Source: Arsukibacterium tuosuense (GTDB lineage: Bacteria > Pseudomonadota > Gammaproteobacteria > Enterobacterales > Alteromonadaceae). From it: a stretch of 64,000 bases of DNA. The stretch lies in NCBI RefSeq assembly GCF_900215315.1, contig NZ_OBEB01000005.1, positions 124,001 to 188,000 of the forward strand, given 5' to 3'. Below, in pieces: positions 33,717-45,076 of the stretch. The first letter of the stretch is position 1; each line of letters opens with the position of its first letter. The translations under genes were made by a program, and so were the position numbers. A model generated the notes under the pieces. The model searched no databases and was not told the origin of the DNA. It worked only from the letters and a program-made list of their open reading frames with translations.

Positions 33717-36401
33717 TTATAACGTACGTTCAACCTGAATGGTTTCAAATACTTCTATCTGATCACCTTCGCGAACATCATTGTAGTTTTTCACGCCGAT
33801 ACCGCACTCGAAGCCGTTTCTGACTTCGTTAACATCGTCTTTAAAGCGACGCAGCGATTCCAGTTCACCCTCGAAAATAACCACGTTGTCACGTAGTACC
33901 CGAATTGGTGCATGACGTTTAATCATACCTTCAGTAACCATACAACCAGCAATGGCACCAAACTTCGGTGAACGGAACACGTCACGAACCTGAGCTAAAC
34001 CAATGATTTGCTGTTTAAACTCTGGCGCCAACATACCGGTCATTGCGGCTCTGACTTCGTCTAACAGCTCATAAATAATGCTGTAGTAACGCAGGTCAAG
34101 GCCTTCATCTTCAATCATCTTACGGGCAGAGGCATCAGCCCGAACGTTAAAACCAATGATAATGGCTTGTGATGCTGCAGCCAGGGTAACGTCAGTTTCA
34201 GTAATCCCACCAACACCACTACCGATGATTTTGATTTTAACTTCTTCAGTAGACAGTTTAGCCAGTGATTCAGAAATTGCCTGTACTGAACCCTGCACGT
34301 CACCTTTCAGTACCAGATTAAGTTCTGACACATCGCCTTCTTCCATGTTAGCAAACATGTTTTCCAGCTTGGCTTTTTGCTGACGGGCCAGTTTAACATC
34401 ACGGAATTTACCCTGACGATACAACGCCACTTCCCGCGCTTTACGCTCATCCTTAACCACGGTAACTTCATCACCCGCTTGCGGCACACCAGACAGGCCC
34501 AGTATTTCTACCGGAATAGACGGACCGGCAACTTTAATCTCGCGACCATTTTCGTCACGCATTGCCCGTACCCGGCCATATTCAAAGCCACACAACACGA
34601 TATCACCCTGGTTAAGCGTACCTTCCTGTACCAGGATAGACGCAACCGGGCCACGACCTTTATCAAGTCGAGACTCGATAACCGCACCGCGGGCCAGGCC
34701 GTTCTTCACCGCTTTTAATTCCAGCAGTTCTGCCTGGTTAAGAATAGCTTCCAGCAGGTCATCAATACCCTGACCAGATTTCGCCGATACCTGGACAAAC
34801 TGGGTATCACCGCCCCACTCTTCAGAAATAACATCAAACTGAGATAACTCGTTACGCACCCGATCCGGATCAGCTTCTGGTTTATCAATTTTGTTGACCG
34901 CAACAACTAATGGCACACCTGCTGCTTTCGCATGCTGAATGGCTTCTTTAGTTTGCGGCATCACGCCATCATCAGCGGCTACAACCAGGATTACAATATC
35001 AGTTGCTTTAGCACCACGTGCCCGCATTGAAGTGAAGGCAGCGTGACCTGGCGTATCGAGGAAGGTAACCATGCCGCGGTCTGTTTCAACGTGATAGGCA
35101 CCAATGTGCTGAGTAATACCACCGGCTTCACCGTCAGCTACTTTCGCTTTACGAATGTAATCCAGCAGTGAGGTTTTACCATGGTCAACGTGACCCATTA
35201 CGGTAACTACCGGTGCCCGCGGCTCAAGTTCACCCTCGCCGGCACGGTCTGACATGACCGCTTCTTCCAACTCGTTTTCCTTGGTCAGGGTAAACTTGTG
35301 GCCCATTTCTTCACAAACAATGGCCGCAGTTTCCTGATCAATTACCTGATTAATGGTCGCCATTGCGCCCATTTTCATCATGGTTTTGATAACCTCAGAC
35401 GCTTTTACCGCCATTTTCGCTGCCAGTTCGGCTACGGTAATGGTTTCACCAATTTTCACTTCCCGCTCTACCGGCTGCGCAGGCTTATTGAAGCCATGTT
35501 GCATGCTGGTTGGCGTCTTCTTCTTCTTGGTATGACGGTTTGCACGATTAAAGGCTTCTTTATCGTTACCGTCGTCTTTCTTTTTACCCTTGGCTGGAGG
35601 CGCTTTTTTACCTACACCACGACGACCTGCACGCTCTTCTTTGGCATCAACTTCGTCTTCAGCTTGCTTAGCGAACTCATTGCTGGTCAGGTGATAGTCG
35701 TCTTTTTCAGTCGACTTCGCTTTTTCTTCCTGCGCCCAACGCTCACTGTTTTCTTCAGCCAGTTTTCGGGCTGCTTCAGCTTGTTTTTTGGCTTCTTCTT
35801 CCAGCTTACGTAATGCTTCAGCTTCCTGCTGCTGCCGAATATGCTCAGCTTCACGCTTCGCTTCTTCTTTGGCTGCACGGCGCGCGGCTTCTTCAGGGTC
35901 GTCTTTTAACAGCTGCGCCTGCTTAGCTTCTTCACGTTTTTTCGCTTCAGCGGCTTTACGTTCAGCTTCTTCTTTCGCTTTAGCAGCAGCAATTTCACGC
36001 GCTTTCTGCTCAGCTTCCTGGCGGGCACGGTTTGCTTCGGTGTTAGCTTTTTCTTCTGCTAAACGCGCTTCTTCCTGCGCTTTTAATGTCGCTTCATCGA
36101 CTACTGGCTTTTTGATATAGGTTTTTTGCTTGCGCACTTCAACCTGAATCTCACGGTTGCGCCCGGCGCCACCGGCCACACTTAACGTGGTTTTTTCTTT
36201 GCGCTTTAAGGTCAGTTTTGAAGGCTCTGACGATTTACCGCCGTGCTGCTTACTTAAATGCAAAAGCAGCGTTTTTTTCTCATCTTCAGATACTTGCTGC
36301 CCTGCAGCCTTGGTAATACCTGCATCAGCAAATTGTTGTACTAACCGATCAACAGTTGTACCGACATCACTGGCCAGCTTCTCTATGGTGACTTCTGCCA
36401 T
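33717..36401 (-). CDS. infB: translation initiation factor IF-2
   Basis: The 894-residue protein has the N-terminal IF2-N domain ([20 protein letters not shown]) and a long Ala/Glu/Lys-rich coiled region (about residues 100-240). A second IF2-N-like domain ([19 protein letters not shown]) precedes the GTPase domain with [24 protein letters not shown] and NKID. C-terminal domains bind fMet-tRNA. It brings initiator tRNA to the 30S subunit; the fMet tRNA gene lies upstream of this same operon. The charged repeat region is coding low complexity, not a repeat element. It begins 25 bases after nusA. Confidence 0.98.
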   Translation of the reverse strand: MAEVTIEKLASDVGTTVDRLVQQFADAGITKAAGQQVSEDEKKTLLLHLSKQHGGKSSEPSKLTLKRKEKTTLSVAGGAGRNREIQVEVRKQKTYIKKPVVDEATLKAQEEARLAEEKANTEANRARQEAEQKAREIAAAKAKEEAERKAAEAKKREEAKQAQLLKDDPEEAARRAAKEEAKREAEHIRQQQEAEALRKLEEEAKKQAEAARKLAEENSERWAQEEKAKSTEKDDYHLTSNEFAKQAEDEVDAKEERAGRRGVGKKAPPAKGKKKDDGNDKEAFNRANRHTKKKKTPTSMQHGFNKPAQPVEREVKIGETITVAELAAKMAVKASEVIKTMMKMGAMATINQVIDQETAAIVCEEMGHKFTLTKENELEEAVMSDRAGEGELEPRAPVVTVMGHVDHGKTSLLDYIRKAKVADGEAGGITQHIGAYHVETDRGMVTFLDTPGHAAFTSMRARGAKATDIVILVVAADDGVMPQTKEAIQHAKAAGVPLVVAVNKIDKPEADPDRVRNELSQFDVISEEWGGDTQFVQVSAKSGQGIDDLLEAILNQAELLELKAVKNGLARGAVIESRLDKGRGPVASILVQEGTLNQGDIVLCGFEYGRVRAMRDENGREIKVAGPSIPVEILGLSGVPQAGDEVTVVKDERKAREVALYRQGKFRDVKLARQQKAKLENMFANMEEGDVSELNLVLKGDVQGSVQAISESLAKLSTEEVKIKIIGSGVGGITETDVTLAAASQAIIIGFNVRADASARKMIEDEGLDLRYYSIIYELLDEVRAAMTGMLAPEFKQQIIGLAQVRDVFRSPKFGAIAGCMVTEGMIKRHAPIRVLRDNVVIFEGELESLRRFKDDVNEVRNGFECGIGVKNYNDVREGDQIEVFETIQVERTL

Positions 36402-36426
36402 TTGTGTTGTTACCTCCGTTGACTAC

Positions 36427-37923
36427 TCAGTTACTTTCACTAAACCAAACAATATTACGCGCCGCCATAATCAGCTCTGCCGCTTTCTGTTCAGTTATAT
36501 CTGCTATATCTAATAAATCGTCGACACCTAACTCAGCTAAGTCATCCAGGGTCGTTACACCTTTGCTGGCAATAACATAAGCAGTATGGGTATCTAACCC
36601 TTCCAGCGCCAGCAGCGCTTCGGTTGGTTTGGCATCTTCCAGTGATTCTTCACTGGCCAGCGCGCGGGTGGTCAGTACCGCTTTTGCCCTGCCACGTAAC
36701 TCTTCAACAATTTCTTCATCAAAACCGTCAATAGACAACAACTCACTCACTGGCACGTAGGCAACTTCTTCCAGCGTTGAGAAACCTTCATCAACCAACA
36801 CATCGGCAAAGTCTTCGTCAATTTCCAGTGCATCCATAAAGGCCTGGCGTACTTTCTCAGTTTCTTCCTGATGCTTTTTCTTCATATCGGATACTGACAT
36901 TACATTCAGTTCCCAACCGGTTAACTGACTGGCTAAGCGTACGTTTTGACCATTGCGGCCAATCGCCATTGCCAGGTTAGAATCTTCAACCGCGATATCC
37001 ATTGAGTGGGCATCTTCATCAACAATAATGGAAGCGACTTCAGCCGGCGCCATGGCATTGATCACAAATTGCGCATCGTTGTCATCGTACAACACGATAT
37101 CAACCCGCTCACCGGCCAGTTCGTTTGATACGCCCTGCACCCGTGAACCGCGCATACCGACGCAGGCACCAACCGGATCTATCCGGCGGTCATTACTTTT
37201 AACGGCAATTTTCGCCCGTGAACCCGGGTCACGTGCAGCACCGCGCAGTTCAATCATTTCTTCGCCAATTTCCGGCACTTCAATCCGGAACAACTCCAGC
37301 AACATTTCTGGCCGGGCACGACTTAAGAACAACTGAGCACCACGTGCTTCTGGTTTTACATCAAATAATAAGGTGCGAATGCGATCACCTGGACGATACG
37401 TTTCCCGTGGCAACATTTCTTCGCGCGGTAAAATGGCTTCAGCATTGTTACCTAAATCGACAATAATGCTATCGCGGTTTACTTTTTTAACAATACCGGT
37501 TACCAGTTCACCAACCTGATCAATATAAGCTTCCACCACCTGAGACCGCTCGGCTTCACGCACTTTCTGCACAATAACCTGTTTAGCCATCTGAGTGGTG
37601 ATCCGGTCAAATTCGATAGAATCTATTTGCTCTTCGTAAAAATCGCCAATTTGTACTTCCGGCGCATCATATTGTGCCGCCGACAGGGTGATTTCACGGG
37701 TAGGATGTTCCTGCACCGCATCATCAGCAACCACTTCCCAACGCCGGAACGTCTCGTAAGAGCCGGTTTTGCGGTCAATATTAACCCGCACTTCAATATC
37801 GCCTTCGTTTTTCTTTTTAGTGGCTGCAGCTAATGCAAACTCCAGTGCCTGGAAAATTTTTTCCCGTGGTACTGATTTTTCATTCGATACTGCATCGACA
37901 ACTAATAATATCTCTTTTGCCAT
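36427..37923 (-). CDS. nusA: transcription elongation/termination factor NusA
   Basis: The 498-residue protein has the RNA polymerase-binding N-domain ([19 protein letters not shown]), an S1 domain ([20 protein letters not shown]) and KH domains ([19 protein letters not shown]). Two C-terminal acidic repeats of the gammaproteobacterial type (about 365-420 and 440-495, each with a helix-hairpin-helix) follow. It controls pausing, termination and antitermination. Length fits E. coli (495). In E. coli NusA represses its own operon through leader terminators; two terminators upstream of rimP here fit that. Confidence 0.98.
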   Translation of the reverse strand: MAKEILLVVDAVSNEKSVPREKIFQALEFALAAATKKKNEGDIEVRVNIDRKTGSYETFRRWEVVADDAVQEHPTREITLSAAQYDAPEVQIGDFYEEQIDSIEFDRITTQMAKQVIVQKVREAERSQVVEAYIDQVGELVTGIVKKVNRDSIIVDLGNNAEAILPREEMLPRETYRPGDRIRTLLFDVKPEARGAQLFLSRARPEMLLELFRIEVPEIGEEMIELRGAARDPGSRAKIAVKSNDRRIDPVGACVGMRGSRVQGVSNELAGERVDIVLYDDNDAQFVINAMAPAEVASIIVDEDAHSMDIAVEDSNLAMAIGRNGQNVRLASQLTGWELNVMSVSDMKKKHQEETEKVRQAFMDALEIDEDFADVLVDEGFSTLEEVAYVPVSELLSIDGFDEEIVEELRGRAKAVLTTRALASEESLEDAKPTEALLALEGLDTHTAYVIASKGVTTLDDLAELGVDDLLDIADITEQKAAELIMAARNIVWFSESN

Positions 37924-37957
37924 TGTATCTGCCTCGTTCTGACGCGACCCGAATACC

Positions 37958-38413
37958 TTAAAAAACCGGTACTACGTTTGCTTTGTCTATATTATCCATC
38001 AGCAAACGATAGGGTTTGCCATCGACTTCCATAACCAACATGTCAGCGTCTATCGCCTGCAACATGCCTTTGAATTTTCTTCTGTTTTCTTGTGCTATCG
38101 TCAGCTTAACTTCGATCTGCTGACCTATTGCCTGAGTAAAATGTGCGTCAGTAAACAGCGGCCGGGCTAAGCCCGGTGATGACACCTCAAGGGTATATTC
38201 GGTTGGGATAGGATCTTCAACATCCAGCACAGCACTGACTTCACGACTTACTAAAGCACAATTTTCAACGGTAATACCGTCATTGTGATCAATATACAAT
38301 CGTAGCGTGGTATGCCTGCCAGCTCTGAGCAGCTCAATACCCCATAAATCAAAACCGGCAGCGGTAACTGTCGGGCTCAACAACTCTACCAGTTGTTGTT
38401 CTTGTTTAGTCAA
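37958..38413 (-). CDS. rimP: ribosome maturation factor RimP
   Basis: With a TTG start at 38413 the protein has 151 residues (E. coli 150). It contains [20 protein letters not shown], the block [20 protein letters not shown] and [13 protein letters not shown], all RimP motifs. It acts in 30S assembly. The TTG is preceded by GGAGG with a five-base spacer, the best ribosome binding site in the region. The frame is open upstream to 38530, but that part covers two terminator hairpins and is not protein-like. carA in this window uses the same GGAGG-N5-TTG-ACT-AA arrangement. nusA follows after 34 bases. Confidence 0.93.
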   Translation of the reverse strand: MTKQEQQLVELLSPTVTAAGFDLWGIELLRAGRHTTLRLYIDHNDGITVENCALVSREVSAVLDVEDPIPTEYTLEVSSPGLARPLFTDAHFTQAIGQQIEVKLTIAQENRRKFKGMLQAIDADMLVMEVDGKPYRLLMDNIDKANVVPVF

Positions 38414-38433
38414 AAAGACCTCCGAATACACCA

Positions 38434-38458
38434 ATAAAAAATGGGCATAGCGCCCATT
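38434..38458 (-). terminator. intrinsic terminator directly upstream of rimP
   Basis: On the minus strand AATGGGC and GCCCATT (complements of 38452-38458 and 38440-38446) form a 7-bp stem with a five-base loop, followed by TTTTTTATT. It ends about 10 bases before the rimP Shine-Dalgarno sequence, so it would stop transcription from the tRNA promoter unless read through. A regulated terminator (attenuator) is a natural reading. Confidence 0.85.
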
Positions 38459-38486
38459 ACTGCTTAAAACTGACACGCCAGATACG

Positions 38487-38510
38487 AAAACGCCCCGAAC
38501 AAGCGGGGCG
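38487..38510 (-). terminator. terminator-like hairpin between tRNA-fMet and rimP
   Basis: CGCCCCG (38491-38497) and CGGGGCG (38504-38510) form a GC-only stem with a six-base loop. On the minus strand TTTTCG follows, a short T-run. It is the first of two terminators in tandem after the fMet tRNA region. Confidence 0.7.
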
Positions 38511-38560
38511 AAATAACATCCGAACAACACTCATATCGCCAATGAATATTGTTGAAAATT

Positions 38561-38602
38561 TGGTTGCGGGAGCCTGATTTCAGACCTTCGCCCTACGGTT
38601 AT
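38561..38602 (-). pseudogene. remnant of a second tRNA-fMet gene (3' half)
   Basis: The first 20 or so bases (TGGTTGCGGGAGCC, then GATTT) and the block GACCTTCG copy the 3' end of the intact fMet tRNA at 38651, including the encoded CCA. The T-loop and anticodon arm are degraded, with deletions and substitutions, and no 5' half follows. It is probably what is left of a tandem tRNA duplication. Confidence 0.65.
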
Positions 38603-38634
38603 AAAGAGGAGCCAGAGGGCGCTGTCTTTATAAC
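38598..38634. repeat. 10-bp inverted repeat next to the tRNA remnant
   Basis: GTTATAAAGA (38598-38607) and TCTTTATAAC (38625-38634) are perfect inverted repeats around 17 bases. They sit exactly where the 5' half of the decayed tRNA should be, between it and the intact tRNA. They may act as a processing hairpin for the tRNA precursor. Confidence 0.6.
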
Positions 38635-38650
38635 TGTATAACCTAAAACT

Positions 38651-38727
<77 letters not shown>

Positions 38728-38744
38728 TCCGTGTAATGGCGCGT

Positions 38745-38773
38745 ATTATATAGCGCCTTGCCTGTTATCGCAA
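38745..38773 (-). promoter_or_regulatory. sigma70 promoter of tRNA-fMet (and rimP operon)
   Basis: On the minus strand TTGCGA (complement of 38768-38773) and a perfect TATAAT (complement of 38745-38750) are 17 bases apart, followed by the GC-rich discriminator ACGCGCC. This is typical of growth-rate and ppGpp controlled stable RNA promoters. It lies 18 bases before the tRNA. Confidence 0.85.
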
Positions 38774-38802
38774 GCCTTGCATAGCAAAGCTACGAATATA
38801 GT

Positions 38803-38887
38803 TGGTGCCGAGAGCGGGACTTGAACCCGCACGTCCGAAGACACTACCCCCTCAAGATAGCGTGTCTACCAATTTCACCACCTCGGC
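38803..38887 (-). tRNA. tRNA-Leu (GAG)
   Basis: The 85-base class II tRNA has acceptor GCCGAGG, a long variable arm, anticodon GAG in CTTGAGG and an encoded CCA. It lies 12 bases after the secG stop, so it is probably cut from the secG transcript; secG followed by tRNA-Leu is the usual order in gammaproteobacteria. Confidence 0.96.
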
Positions 38888-38899
38888 AGAAAAGAGAGG

Positions 38900-39223
38900 T
38901 CAGTTTACCGGAATGTCGCTGTTATCATCTTTCTTAACAGGCGCTTCTTCCACAACCGGAGCAGATAAATCCCATTCATCGACCGGCACACTTTGCTTAG
39001 CTGTGTAATTACCCAGTACGATACTCAGCACAAAAAATAATGTTGCCAGAATAGTGGTGGTTTTAGTTAAAAAGTTACCGGTACCCGATGATCCAAATAC
39101 AGTAGAAGACGCACCCGCACCAAAGGCTGCACCCATGTCAGCACCTTTACCATGCTGAATCAAGACCAGACCAATTAAGGCCATAGCCACCAATAAATAA
39201 ACTACAATAATAATCTCGTACAT
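38900..39223 (-). CDS. secG: preprotein translocase subunit SecG
   Basis: The 107-residue protein starts MYEIIIVVYLLVAMALIGLV and continues with QHGKGADMGAAFGAGASSTVFG and a second membrane helix (TTTILATLFFVLSIVLG), the standard SecG. The acidic tail (EEAPVKKDDNSDIPVN) is typical. It supports SecYE during export. ATG 39223 has AAGGAC six bases upstream; the open frame further upstream overlaps tpiA and is rejected. tpiA ends two bases before it. Confidence 0.95.
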   Translation of the reverse strand: MYEIIIVVYLLVAMALIGLVLIQHGKGADMGAAFGAGASSTVFGSSGTGNFLTKTTTILATLFFVLSIVLGNYTAKQSVPVDEWDLSAPVVEEAPVKKDDNSDIPVN

Positions 39224-39225
39224 GC

Positions 39226-39963
39226 TTAGTCCTTTGCACTTTGGCAAATTTGCATAAATTCTGAAGGTTTTAAGCTGGCACCGCCAACTAACGCACCATC
39301 AATATCGGCTTGCGCGAATAACGCCTGACAATTTGCCGCGTTAACACTGCCACCATATAAAATTCTTACTTTCGCTGCTGCTATGGCATCATATTGAGCA
39401 AGCTGCCCGCGGATAAACGCATGGGTTGCCTGCGCCTGCTCCGGTGTTGCCGATTCACCCGTGCCGATAGCCCAGACAGGCTCATAAGCAATTACTGATT
39501 TCACCAGTAATTCGGGGTGCGAAGCATACACCGCCGCTAATTGTTTCGCAATAACCTGCTCGGTATTTTCTTGCTGTCGCTCGATTAAAGTTTCGCCAAT
39601 ACAAAGTACTGGCGTTAAACCGGCGCTCACTGCCTGCTGAATTTTTGCGCATACCATTACATCTGATTCGGCATAATATTGCCGGCGTTCAGAATGACCA
39701 ACCAATACATAAGTTGCACCCGCTTCAATAATGAGTTTGCCACTCAACTCACCAGTGTAAGCGCCCTCGTCATGTTCGCTTACATTCTGAGCCCCCAACT
39801 TATAATGCCTGCTGACGGGAAATGCTGACAGTAAGGTAGCAGGCGGACAGATCAACACATCCACCGCGGAATTCAAATTTGTTAACTGCTGCACAACAGC
39901 CTCTACCAGTGCCCTGGATCCATTCATCTTCCAGTTGGCAGCGATCAGTTTTTTTGCAGACAT
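39226..39963 (-). CDS. tpiA: triosephosphate isomerase
   Basis: The 245-residue TIM barrel shows LIAANWKMNGS at the start (catalytic Lys), VLVGHSERRQYY (catalytic His), AYEPVWAIGTG (catalytic Glu with flexible loop) and the phosphate-binding ILYGGSVNAANC. It interconverts dihydroxyacetone phosphate and glyceraldehyde 3-phosphate. Position before secG and after glmM is the common order in this group. Confidence 0.97.
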   Translation of the reverse strand: MSAKKLIAANWKMNGSRALVEAVVQQLTNLNSAVDVLICPPATLLSAFPVSRHYKLGAQNVSEHDEGAYTGELSGKLIIEAGATYVLVGHSERRQYYAESDVMVCAKIQQAVSAGLTPVLCIGETLIERQQENTEQVIAKQLAAVYASHPELLVKSVIAYEPVWAIGTGESATPEQAQATHAFIRGQLAQYDAIAAAKVRILYGGSVNAANCQALFAQADIDGALVGGASLKPSEFMQICQSAKD

Positions 39964-40047
39964 AACATTATTTCCTGATTTAAAATCATCGGAATACTAA
40001 CCAAGCCATCCGCTGAGAACAAGCTTTACCAGCATTGTCAGCGGCCA

Positions 40048-40074
40048 ACTGCGGTTATAATGTGCAACCGCAGT
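40048..40074. repeat. inverted repeat between glmM and tpiA
   Basis: ACTGCGGTT (40048-40056) and AACCGCAGT (40066-40074) form a perfect 9-bp stem with a nine-base loop, ten bases after the glmM stop. No T-run follows, but the position suggests transcript-end formation or mRNA protection. Confidence 0.55.
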
Positions 40075-40083
40075 CGCTTCAGG

Positions 40084-41418
40084 TTAACTTGCCAGCTTAA
40101 CCGCCGCCGCAATTTGCTCGGCATAGTCACGAACCAGAGTGGCATCTTCACCCTCAACCATTACCCGGATAAGCGGTTCGGTGCCTGATTTACGAATTAG
40201 TACCCGGCCTTTGCCGGCCAGTAACGTTTCCACTTCAGTTATTTTTTGTTTTACGTGCTGTTTCTCCAGCGGCGCAGTACCTTTTTCAAATTTAACATTT
40301 ACCAGTACCTGTGGCAGTTTATGCATGCCTTCTGTTAACTGGGTCAGATTCTCGCCTGTAACCAGCATAGCATTTAATACCTGCAACGAAGCTATAATGC
40401 CATCACCGGTGCAGGCGTGATCTAAGTTCAGAACATGCCCCGAATTCTCACCGCCAATTCGCCAGTTTTTCTCACGCAGTAGCTCCATAACATAACGATC
40501 ACCTACAGCGCTGCGGGCGAAAGGAATATCCAATGCCTGCAGGGCTAGCTCCAGACCCAGGTTACTCATCAACGTACCGACAACGCCGCCTTGCAGAATA
40601 TTTTCACGCTGGGCATAGCGGGCAATAATATAAACAATCTCATCACCGTCCAGCACTCGTCCTTGCTGATTGACCATCATTACCCGGTCACCATCGCCAT
40701 CATAGGCAATGCCCAGATCGGCCTGCTGCTCCAAAACTGTCTGTTGCAATAAGTCGGTATGAGTCGCACCACACTTATCATTAATATTGAAACCATCAGG
40801 TTTACACCCAATAGCAATGACTTCAGCGCCAAGCTCTTTAAACACAGCAGGTGCAATATGATACGTCGCGCCATGAGCACAATCGACGACAATTTTCAGG
40901 CCCTTGAGCGATAAGTGGTTTTTTAAATGACTTTTACAAAACTCAATATAACGTCCTGCGGCATCATCTATCCGCATTGCCCGGCCAAGCTTCTCTGACG
41001 GCTCACAAACCATCGGCTGTTCCAGCTCGTATTCAATTGCCAGCTCAACGTCATCGGGCAATTTGGTACCATCAGCCGAGAAAAACTTAATACCATTGTC
41101 ATAATATGGGTTGTGTGAAGCACTGATGACAATGCCAGCCTCAGCCCTGAACGTTCGGGTTAAATAGGCAACCGCCGGCGTTGGCATCGGTCCTAACAAG
41201 CGAACATCTACTCCTGCAGCGACCAGGCCGGCCTCCAGCGCTGTTTCCAGCAGGTAGCCTGAAATCCGGGTATCCTTGCCAATTAATACTTTGCGGGTAC
41301 CACGGGCCGACAACACCCGACCAGCAGCCCAGCCCAGCTTCATCGCAAATTCCGGCGTGATCGGAAACTCACCTACCCGGCCCCGCACACCGTCAGTCCC
41401 AAAATATTTTCTGCTCAT
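40084..41418 (-). CDS. glmM: phosphoglucosamine mutase
   Basis: The 444-residue enzyme begins [19 protein letters not shown]. It has the phosphoserine loop [15 protein letters not shown], the Mg-binding DGDGDR (in [13 protein letters not shown]), the sugar-binding GGENSGH and the phosphate-binding [14 protein letters not shown]. It makes glucosamine 1-phosphate for cell wall and LPS. Its ATG overlaps the folP stop, the ftsH-folP-glmM order being conserved. Confidence 0.97.
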   Translation of the reverse strand: MSRKYFGTDGVRGRVGEFPITPEFAMKLGWAAGRVLSARGTRKVLIGKDTRISGYLLETALEAGLVAAGVDVRLLGPMPTPAVAYLTRTFRAEAGIVISASHNPYYDNGIKFFSADGTKLPDDVELAIEYELEQPMVCEPSEKLGRAMRIDDAAGRYIEFCKSHLKNHLSLKGLKIVVDCAHGATYHIAPAVFKELGAEVIAIGCKPDGFNINDKCGATHTDLLQQTVLEQQADLGIAYDGDGDRVMMVNQQGRVLDGDEIVYIIARYAQRENILQGGVVGTLMSNLGLELALQALDIPFARSAVGDRYVMELLREKNWRIGGENSGHVLNLDHACTGDGIIASLQVLNAMLVTGENLTQLTEGMHKLPQVLVNVKFEKGTAPLEKQHVKQKITEVETLLAGKGRVLIRKSGTEPLIRVMVEGEDATLVRDYAEQIAAAVKLAS

Positions 41419-42254
41419 GCTTTCACTCCGTAGCGCACTGCAGTAGCTACCTGTACTGCCTGTACCGTTTCTTTTACATCATGCACCCGAATTATCCGGG
41501 CACCCTGTAGTGCGGCAATTGTGGCACATGCCAGACTACCTGCCAAACGCTGGTCGAGCGGTATATCCAGTAATTGCCCAATCATCGACTTACGCGACAT
41601 ACCAGCCAATACCGGATAACCCAATTTTACTAATTGTTCCAAGCCTGCCAATAACTGATAGTTATGGCTCAGTGTTTTACCAAAGCCAAATCCGGGGTCG
41701 AGTATCAGCTGGTCTTTACTTATACCTGAAAACTGGCAATCTAATGCTCGTCGTTGTAAAAACTTTATTACCTCGACAACCACATCGTCATACTGCGGCT
41801 GTTGCTGCATAGTGCGGGGCTGTCCCTGCATATGCATCAGACAAACCGGTACATTTAATTCTGCGGCGCATGCCAGCGCCCCATCGCCCTGCAGCGCCTG
41901 GACATCATTAATCATATCGGCGCCTGCCTTAACGGCCGCTGACATCACCCCGGCTTTGCTGGTATCTACCGATATCACACAGTCAAAGCGCTGCCTGATA
42001 GCTTCTATTACGGGAACTACCCTGTCCAACTCCTGTTGCAACGACACCGCTGCCGCGCCGGGTCGGGTCGATTCTCCACCAATATCCAGAATCATTGCAC
42101 CATCAGCCAGCATCTGCTCAGCCTGGCGCAATGCAGCCGCTGGCGATAAATGCTGGCCACCGTCAGAAAAAGAATCCGGTGTGATATTTAAAATTCCCAT
42201 CACAGCCGGTTGGGATAAATCTAACTGGCGCTGACCGGGGAGTTGCAGCAGCAT
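41415..42254 (-). CDS. folP: dihydropteroate synthase
   Basis: The 279-residue TIM barrel shows [15 protein letters not shown], the second signature [16 protein letters not shown], and the late [15 protein letters not shown] and [10 protein letters not shown] blocks, all classical sulfonamide-target motifs. It condenses p-aminobenzoate with the pterin diphosphate in folate synthesis. It overlaps glmM by four bases. A terminator separates it from ftsH. Confidence 0.97.
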   Translation of the reverse strand: MLLQLPGQRQLDLSQPAVMGILNITPDSFSDGGQHLSPAAALRQAEQMLADGAMILDIGGESTRPGAAAVSLQQELDRVVPVIEAIRQRFDCVISVDTSKAGVMSAAVKAGADMINDVQALQGDGALACAAELNVPVCLMHMQGQPRTMQQQPQYDDVVVEVIKFLQRRALDCQFSGISKDQLILDPGFGFGKTLSHNYQLLAGLEQLVKLGYPVLAGMSRKSMIGQLLDIPLDQRLAGSLACATIAALQGARIIRVHDVKETVQAVQVATAVRYGVKA

Positions 42255-42296
42255 ATTATTACCTTTAAAAAGTTACTTTGGAAAAATGCGTTTCTG

Positions 42297-42326
42297 AAAA
42301 AAACAAACCCCGGAGGACCGGGGTTT
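42297..42326 (-). terminator. intrinsic terminator after ftsH
   Basis: AAACCCCGG (42305-42313) pairs with CCGGGGTTT (42318-42326) around AGGA; on the minus strand GTTTTTTT follows. It ends the rlmE-ftsH unit before folP. Confidence 0.92.
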
Positions 42327-42385
42327 AAAGTATAACCAGAGTATGCTTTCTGTGCATGCTCTTAATGCAGCAATTAATGTCTCAA

Positions 42386-44317
42386 TTAGTGCAAGTTACC
42401 TTCAGAGGGTTTATCGGTAGCTACCGGACCTTCACTCTCTGTCTTAGCCTTACCCGCGCTATCATCGTCACTGTTTCCGCTGTCACGGGGCTCCCAGTTT
42501 TCAGGCTGGCGCACTTCACGACGCTCCATCAAATCGTCTATTTGTTTAGCATCAATAGTTTCATATTTCATCAGCGCATCTTTCATCGAATGCAGAATAT
42601 CCATATTCTCTTCAATCAACTTTTTAGCCCGAACGTAATTGCGATCAATAAAGACCCGAATTTCAGCGTCAATTGCCTTCACCGTATCTTCTGACATATG
42701 TTTATTCTTGCTGACCGAACGGCCTAAAAATACTTCGCCATCTTCATCCGCATACAATAACGGCCCCAGCTTTTCTGAGAAGCCCCATTGGGTAACCATT
42801 TTCCGGGCTAACTCGGTGGCACGTTCAATATCGTTGGATGCACCAGTAGTGACAGATTCGAAGCCATAAATCACTTCTTCGGCAATCCGGCCACCAAACA
42901 GCGAGCTAATCATACTTTCTAAATGACGCTTGCTATGGCTTACCCGGTCACGCTCGGGTAAATACATGGTAACGCCCAATGCCCGGCCGCGTGGAATAAT
43001 ACTCACTTTATAAACCGGATCATGATCTGGTACTAACCGGCCAACAATGGCATGACCGGCTTCGTGGTAGGCCGTAGCCTCCTTTTCCTTTTCGGTCATC
43101 ACCATAGAGCGGCGCTCAGCACCCATCATGATCTTGTCTTTGGCTTTTTCAAACTCGTCCATCGACACTACCCGGCAACTGCTGCGGGCAGCAAATAAGG
43201 CGGCTTCGTTAACCAGGTTGGCCAGGTCAGCGCCCGAAAAACCAGGGGTACCACGAGCAATAACCGAAGGATCCACGCCATCTGCCAATGGCACTTTGCG
43301 CATGTGCACTTTTAAAATCTGCTCACGACCTTTGACGTCTGGTAAACCTACCACTACCTGGCGGTCAAAACGGCCCGGGCGCAATAACGCCGGGTCAAGC
43401 ACGTCTGGCCGGTTGGTGGCAGCGATAACAATAATACCTTCATTACCGTCAAAACCATCCATCTCTACCAACATCTGGTTTAAGGTTTGCTCACGCTCAT
43501 CATGACCGCCGCCTAAACCGGCACCGCGCTGACGGCCCACTGCGTCAATCTCGTCGATAAAGATAATACATGGGGCAGCTTTCTTGGCTTGCTCAAACAT
43601 ATCCCGAACACGTGAAGCACCAACACCAACAAACATTTCAACGAAATCAGAACCGGAAATAGTAAAGAATGGTACTTTCGCTTCACCGGCGATAGCTTTA
43701 GCCAGCAAGGTTTTACCGGTACCCGGCGGACCTACCATTAATACGCCTTTGGGAATTTTGCCGCCTAGCTTCTGAAACCGCGACGGCTCACGCAGGTAAT
43801 CAACCAGCTCAGACACTTCTTCTTTCGCTTCGTCACAGCCGGCAACGTCAGCAAAGGTAGTTTTAATCTGGTCTTCGCCCATCAGTCGCGCTTTACTTTT
43901 ACCAAACGACATGGCACCTTTGCCACCGCCGCCCTGCATCTGGCGCATAAAGAAAATCCAGACGCCGATTAGCAACAACATCGGGAACCAGGAGATAAAA
44001 ATAGTCGCCAACCAGCTGCTCTCTTCTGGTTTAGCACCGATAACCCGAACGTCATTATTAAGTAAATCAGCCATAAGTTGCGGATCGTTTACCGGTAACA
44101 CCGTTTCAAAACGCTCACCACTGCTGCGCAAACCGGTAATGACACCACTGCGCTCAATCTTGACCTCGCGGATCTGGCCCTGATTTATGTCTTTGATAAA
44201 CTGAGTATAACTGGTTTGCCTGTCTGCATTTTCACTGGGGCCGAAGCTATTAAACACCGACATTAGTACTACTGCGATAACCAACCAGACAATCAGATTT
44301 TTTGCCATGTCGCTCAA
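42386..44317 (-). CDS. ftsH: ATP-dependent zinc metalloprotease FtsH
   Basis: The 643-residue protein has two N-terminal membrane segments ([16 protein letters not shown] and [18 protein letters not shown]) flanking a periplasmic part. The AAA domain has Walker A GPPGTGKT, Walker B IIFIDEID and the pore motif FVG; the zinc site is HEAGH (in [14 protein letters not shown]). It degrades LpxC, sigma32 and damaged membrane proteins. The Ser/Glu-rich tail is typical. rlmE precedes it by 47 bases, as in E. coli. Confidence 0.98.
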   Translation of the reverse strand: MSDMAKNLIVWLVIAVVLMSVFNSFGPSENADRQTSYTQFIKDINQGQIREVKIERSGVITGLRSSGERFETVLPVNDPQLMADLLNNDVRVIGAKPEESSWLATIFISWFPMLLLIGVWIFFMRQMQGGGGKGAMSFGKSKARLMGEDQIKTTFADVAGCDEAKEEVSELVDYLREPSRFQKLGGKIPKGVLMVGPPGTGKTLLAKAIAGEAKVPFFTISGSDFVEMFVGVGASRVRDMFEQAKKAAPCIIFIDEIDAVGRQRGAGLGGGHDEREQTLNQMLVEMDGFDGNEGIIVIAATNRPDVLDPALLRPGRFDRQVVVGLPDVKGREQILKVHMRKVPLADGVDPSVIARGTPGFSGADLANLVNEAALFAARSSCRVVSMDEFEKAKDKIMMGAERRSMVMTEKEKEATAYHEAGHAIVGRLVPDHDPVYKVSIIPRGRALGVTMYLPERDRVSHSKRHLESMISSLFGGRIAEEVIYGFESVTTGASNDIERATELARKMVTQWGFSEKLGPLLYADEDGEVFLGRSVSKNKHMSEDTVKAIDAEIRVFIDRNYVRAKKLIEENMDILHSMKDALMKYETIDAKQIDDLMERREVRQPENWEPRDSGNSDDDSAGKAKTESEGPVATDKPSEGNLH

Positions 44318-44364
44318 GGTTATAACCTCATTCTTCGCTTAATAAAAAGTTACCGGCTACTGTA

Positions 44365-44994
44365 CTAAACTTTGAAGCCGGTCGCCACGATATATGTCTC
44401 CCGTGACCGGGCACGGGATGAATCGGGCTTACGTATTTTTACGGTGGTGAACATGGCTCTGACATCCTTCAAAAAGGCTTCAAAACCGTCACCCTGAAAC
44501 ACTTTGACCACAAAACTGCCATTTTGCTTCAAAACTTTTTGACACATATCCAGTGCCAGTTCGATCAGGTACATGGAGCGGGCCTGATCGGTCGTATCAT
44601 TACCGCTCATATTCGGTGCCATGTCAGATAATACCACATCTACGGTCTTGCCGCCGATCCGGCTCAGTAAGGCATCCAATACCGCCTCTTCCCGAAAGTC
44701 ACCCTGTAAAAAAGCCACACCAGCCAGCGGGTCCATCGGTAAAATATCGCACGCAATCACCGTGCCCGATGCGCCTACCACTCCCACCACATACTGCGAC
44801 CAACTGCCAGGCGCCGAGCCCAAATCGACAACGGTCATGCCCGGTCTCATCAGCTTATCCTGCTGCTGAATTTCTTCCAATTTAAACGAAGCGCGGGAAC
44901 GTAGCCCTAACTTCTGTGCTTTTTGGACAAAGTGATCATCAAAATGCTCTTTCAACCAGCGAGTTGAGCTGGCGGAGCGCTTTTTCTTGGTCAT
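44365..44994 (-). CDS. rlmE: 23S rRNA 2'-O-methyltransferase (U2552)
   Basis: The 209-residue enzyme begins [20 protein letters not shown] and shows [12 protein letters not shown], the SAM site [16 protein letters not shown], and the catalytic tetrad Lys-Asp-Lys-Glu spread over [10 protein letters not shown] and VVKVFQGDG. It methylates U2552 late in 50S assembly. I start at ATG 44994; the open frame upstream to 45117 reads antisense to yhbY and is not conserved. It is divergent from yhbY, as in E. coli. Confidence 0.96.
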   Translation of the reverse strand: MTKKKRSASSTRWLKEHFDDHFVQKAQKLGLRSRASFKLEEIQQQDKLMRPGMTVVDLGSAPGSWSQYVVGVVGASGTVIACDILPMDPLAGVAFLQGDFREEAVLDALLSRIGGKTVDVVLSDMAPNMSGNDTTDQARSMYLIELALDMCQKVLKQNGSFVVKVFQGDGFEAFLKDVRAMFTTVKIRKPDSSRARSRETYIVATGFKV

Positions 44995-45076
44995 GTTACC
45001 ACTCTTAAATAGTGTTATGCCTGAGATGGCGCTACAATAGACGAAAATCAAGCTTGAATCCGGATATTCTACCTTT

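Noticed and set aside
35680-36150. Repetitive Ala/Glu/Lys-rich stretch, possibly a repeat element
   Set aside because: It is the usual low-complexity linker of IF-2; opposite-strand frames there are shadows.
38414-38530. N-terminal extension of RimP
   Set aside because: It would encode the terminator hairpins as protein, and the GGAGG-TTG start gives the family length.
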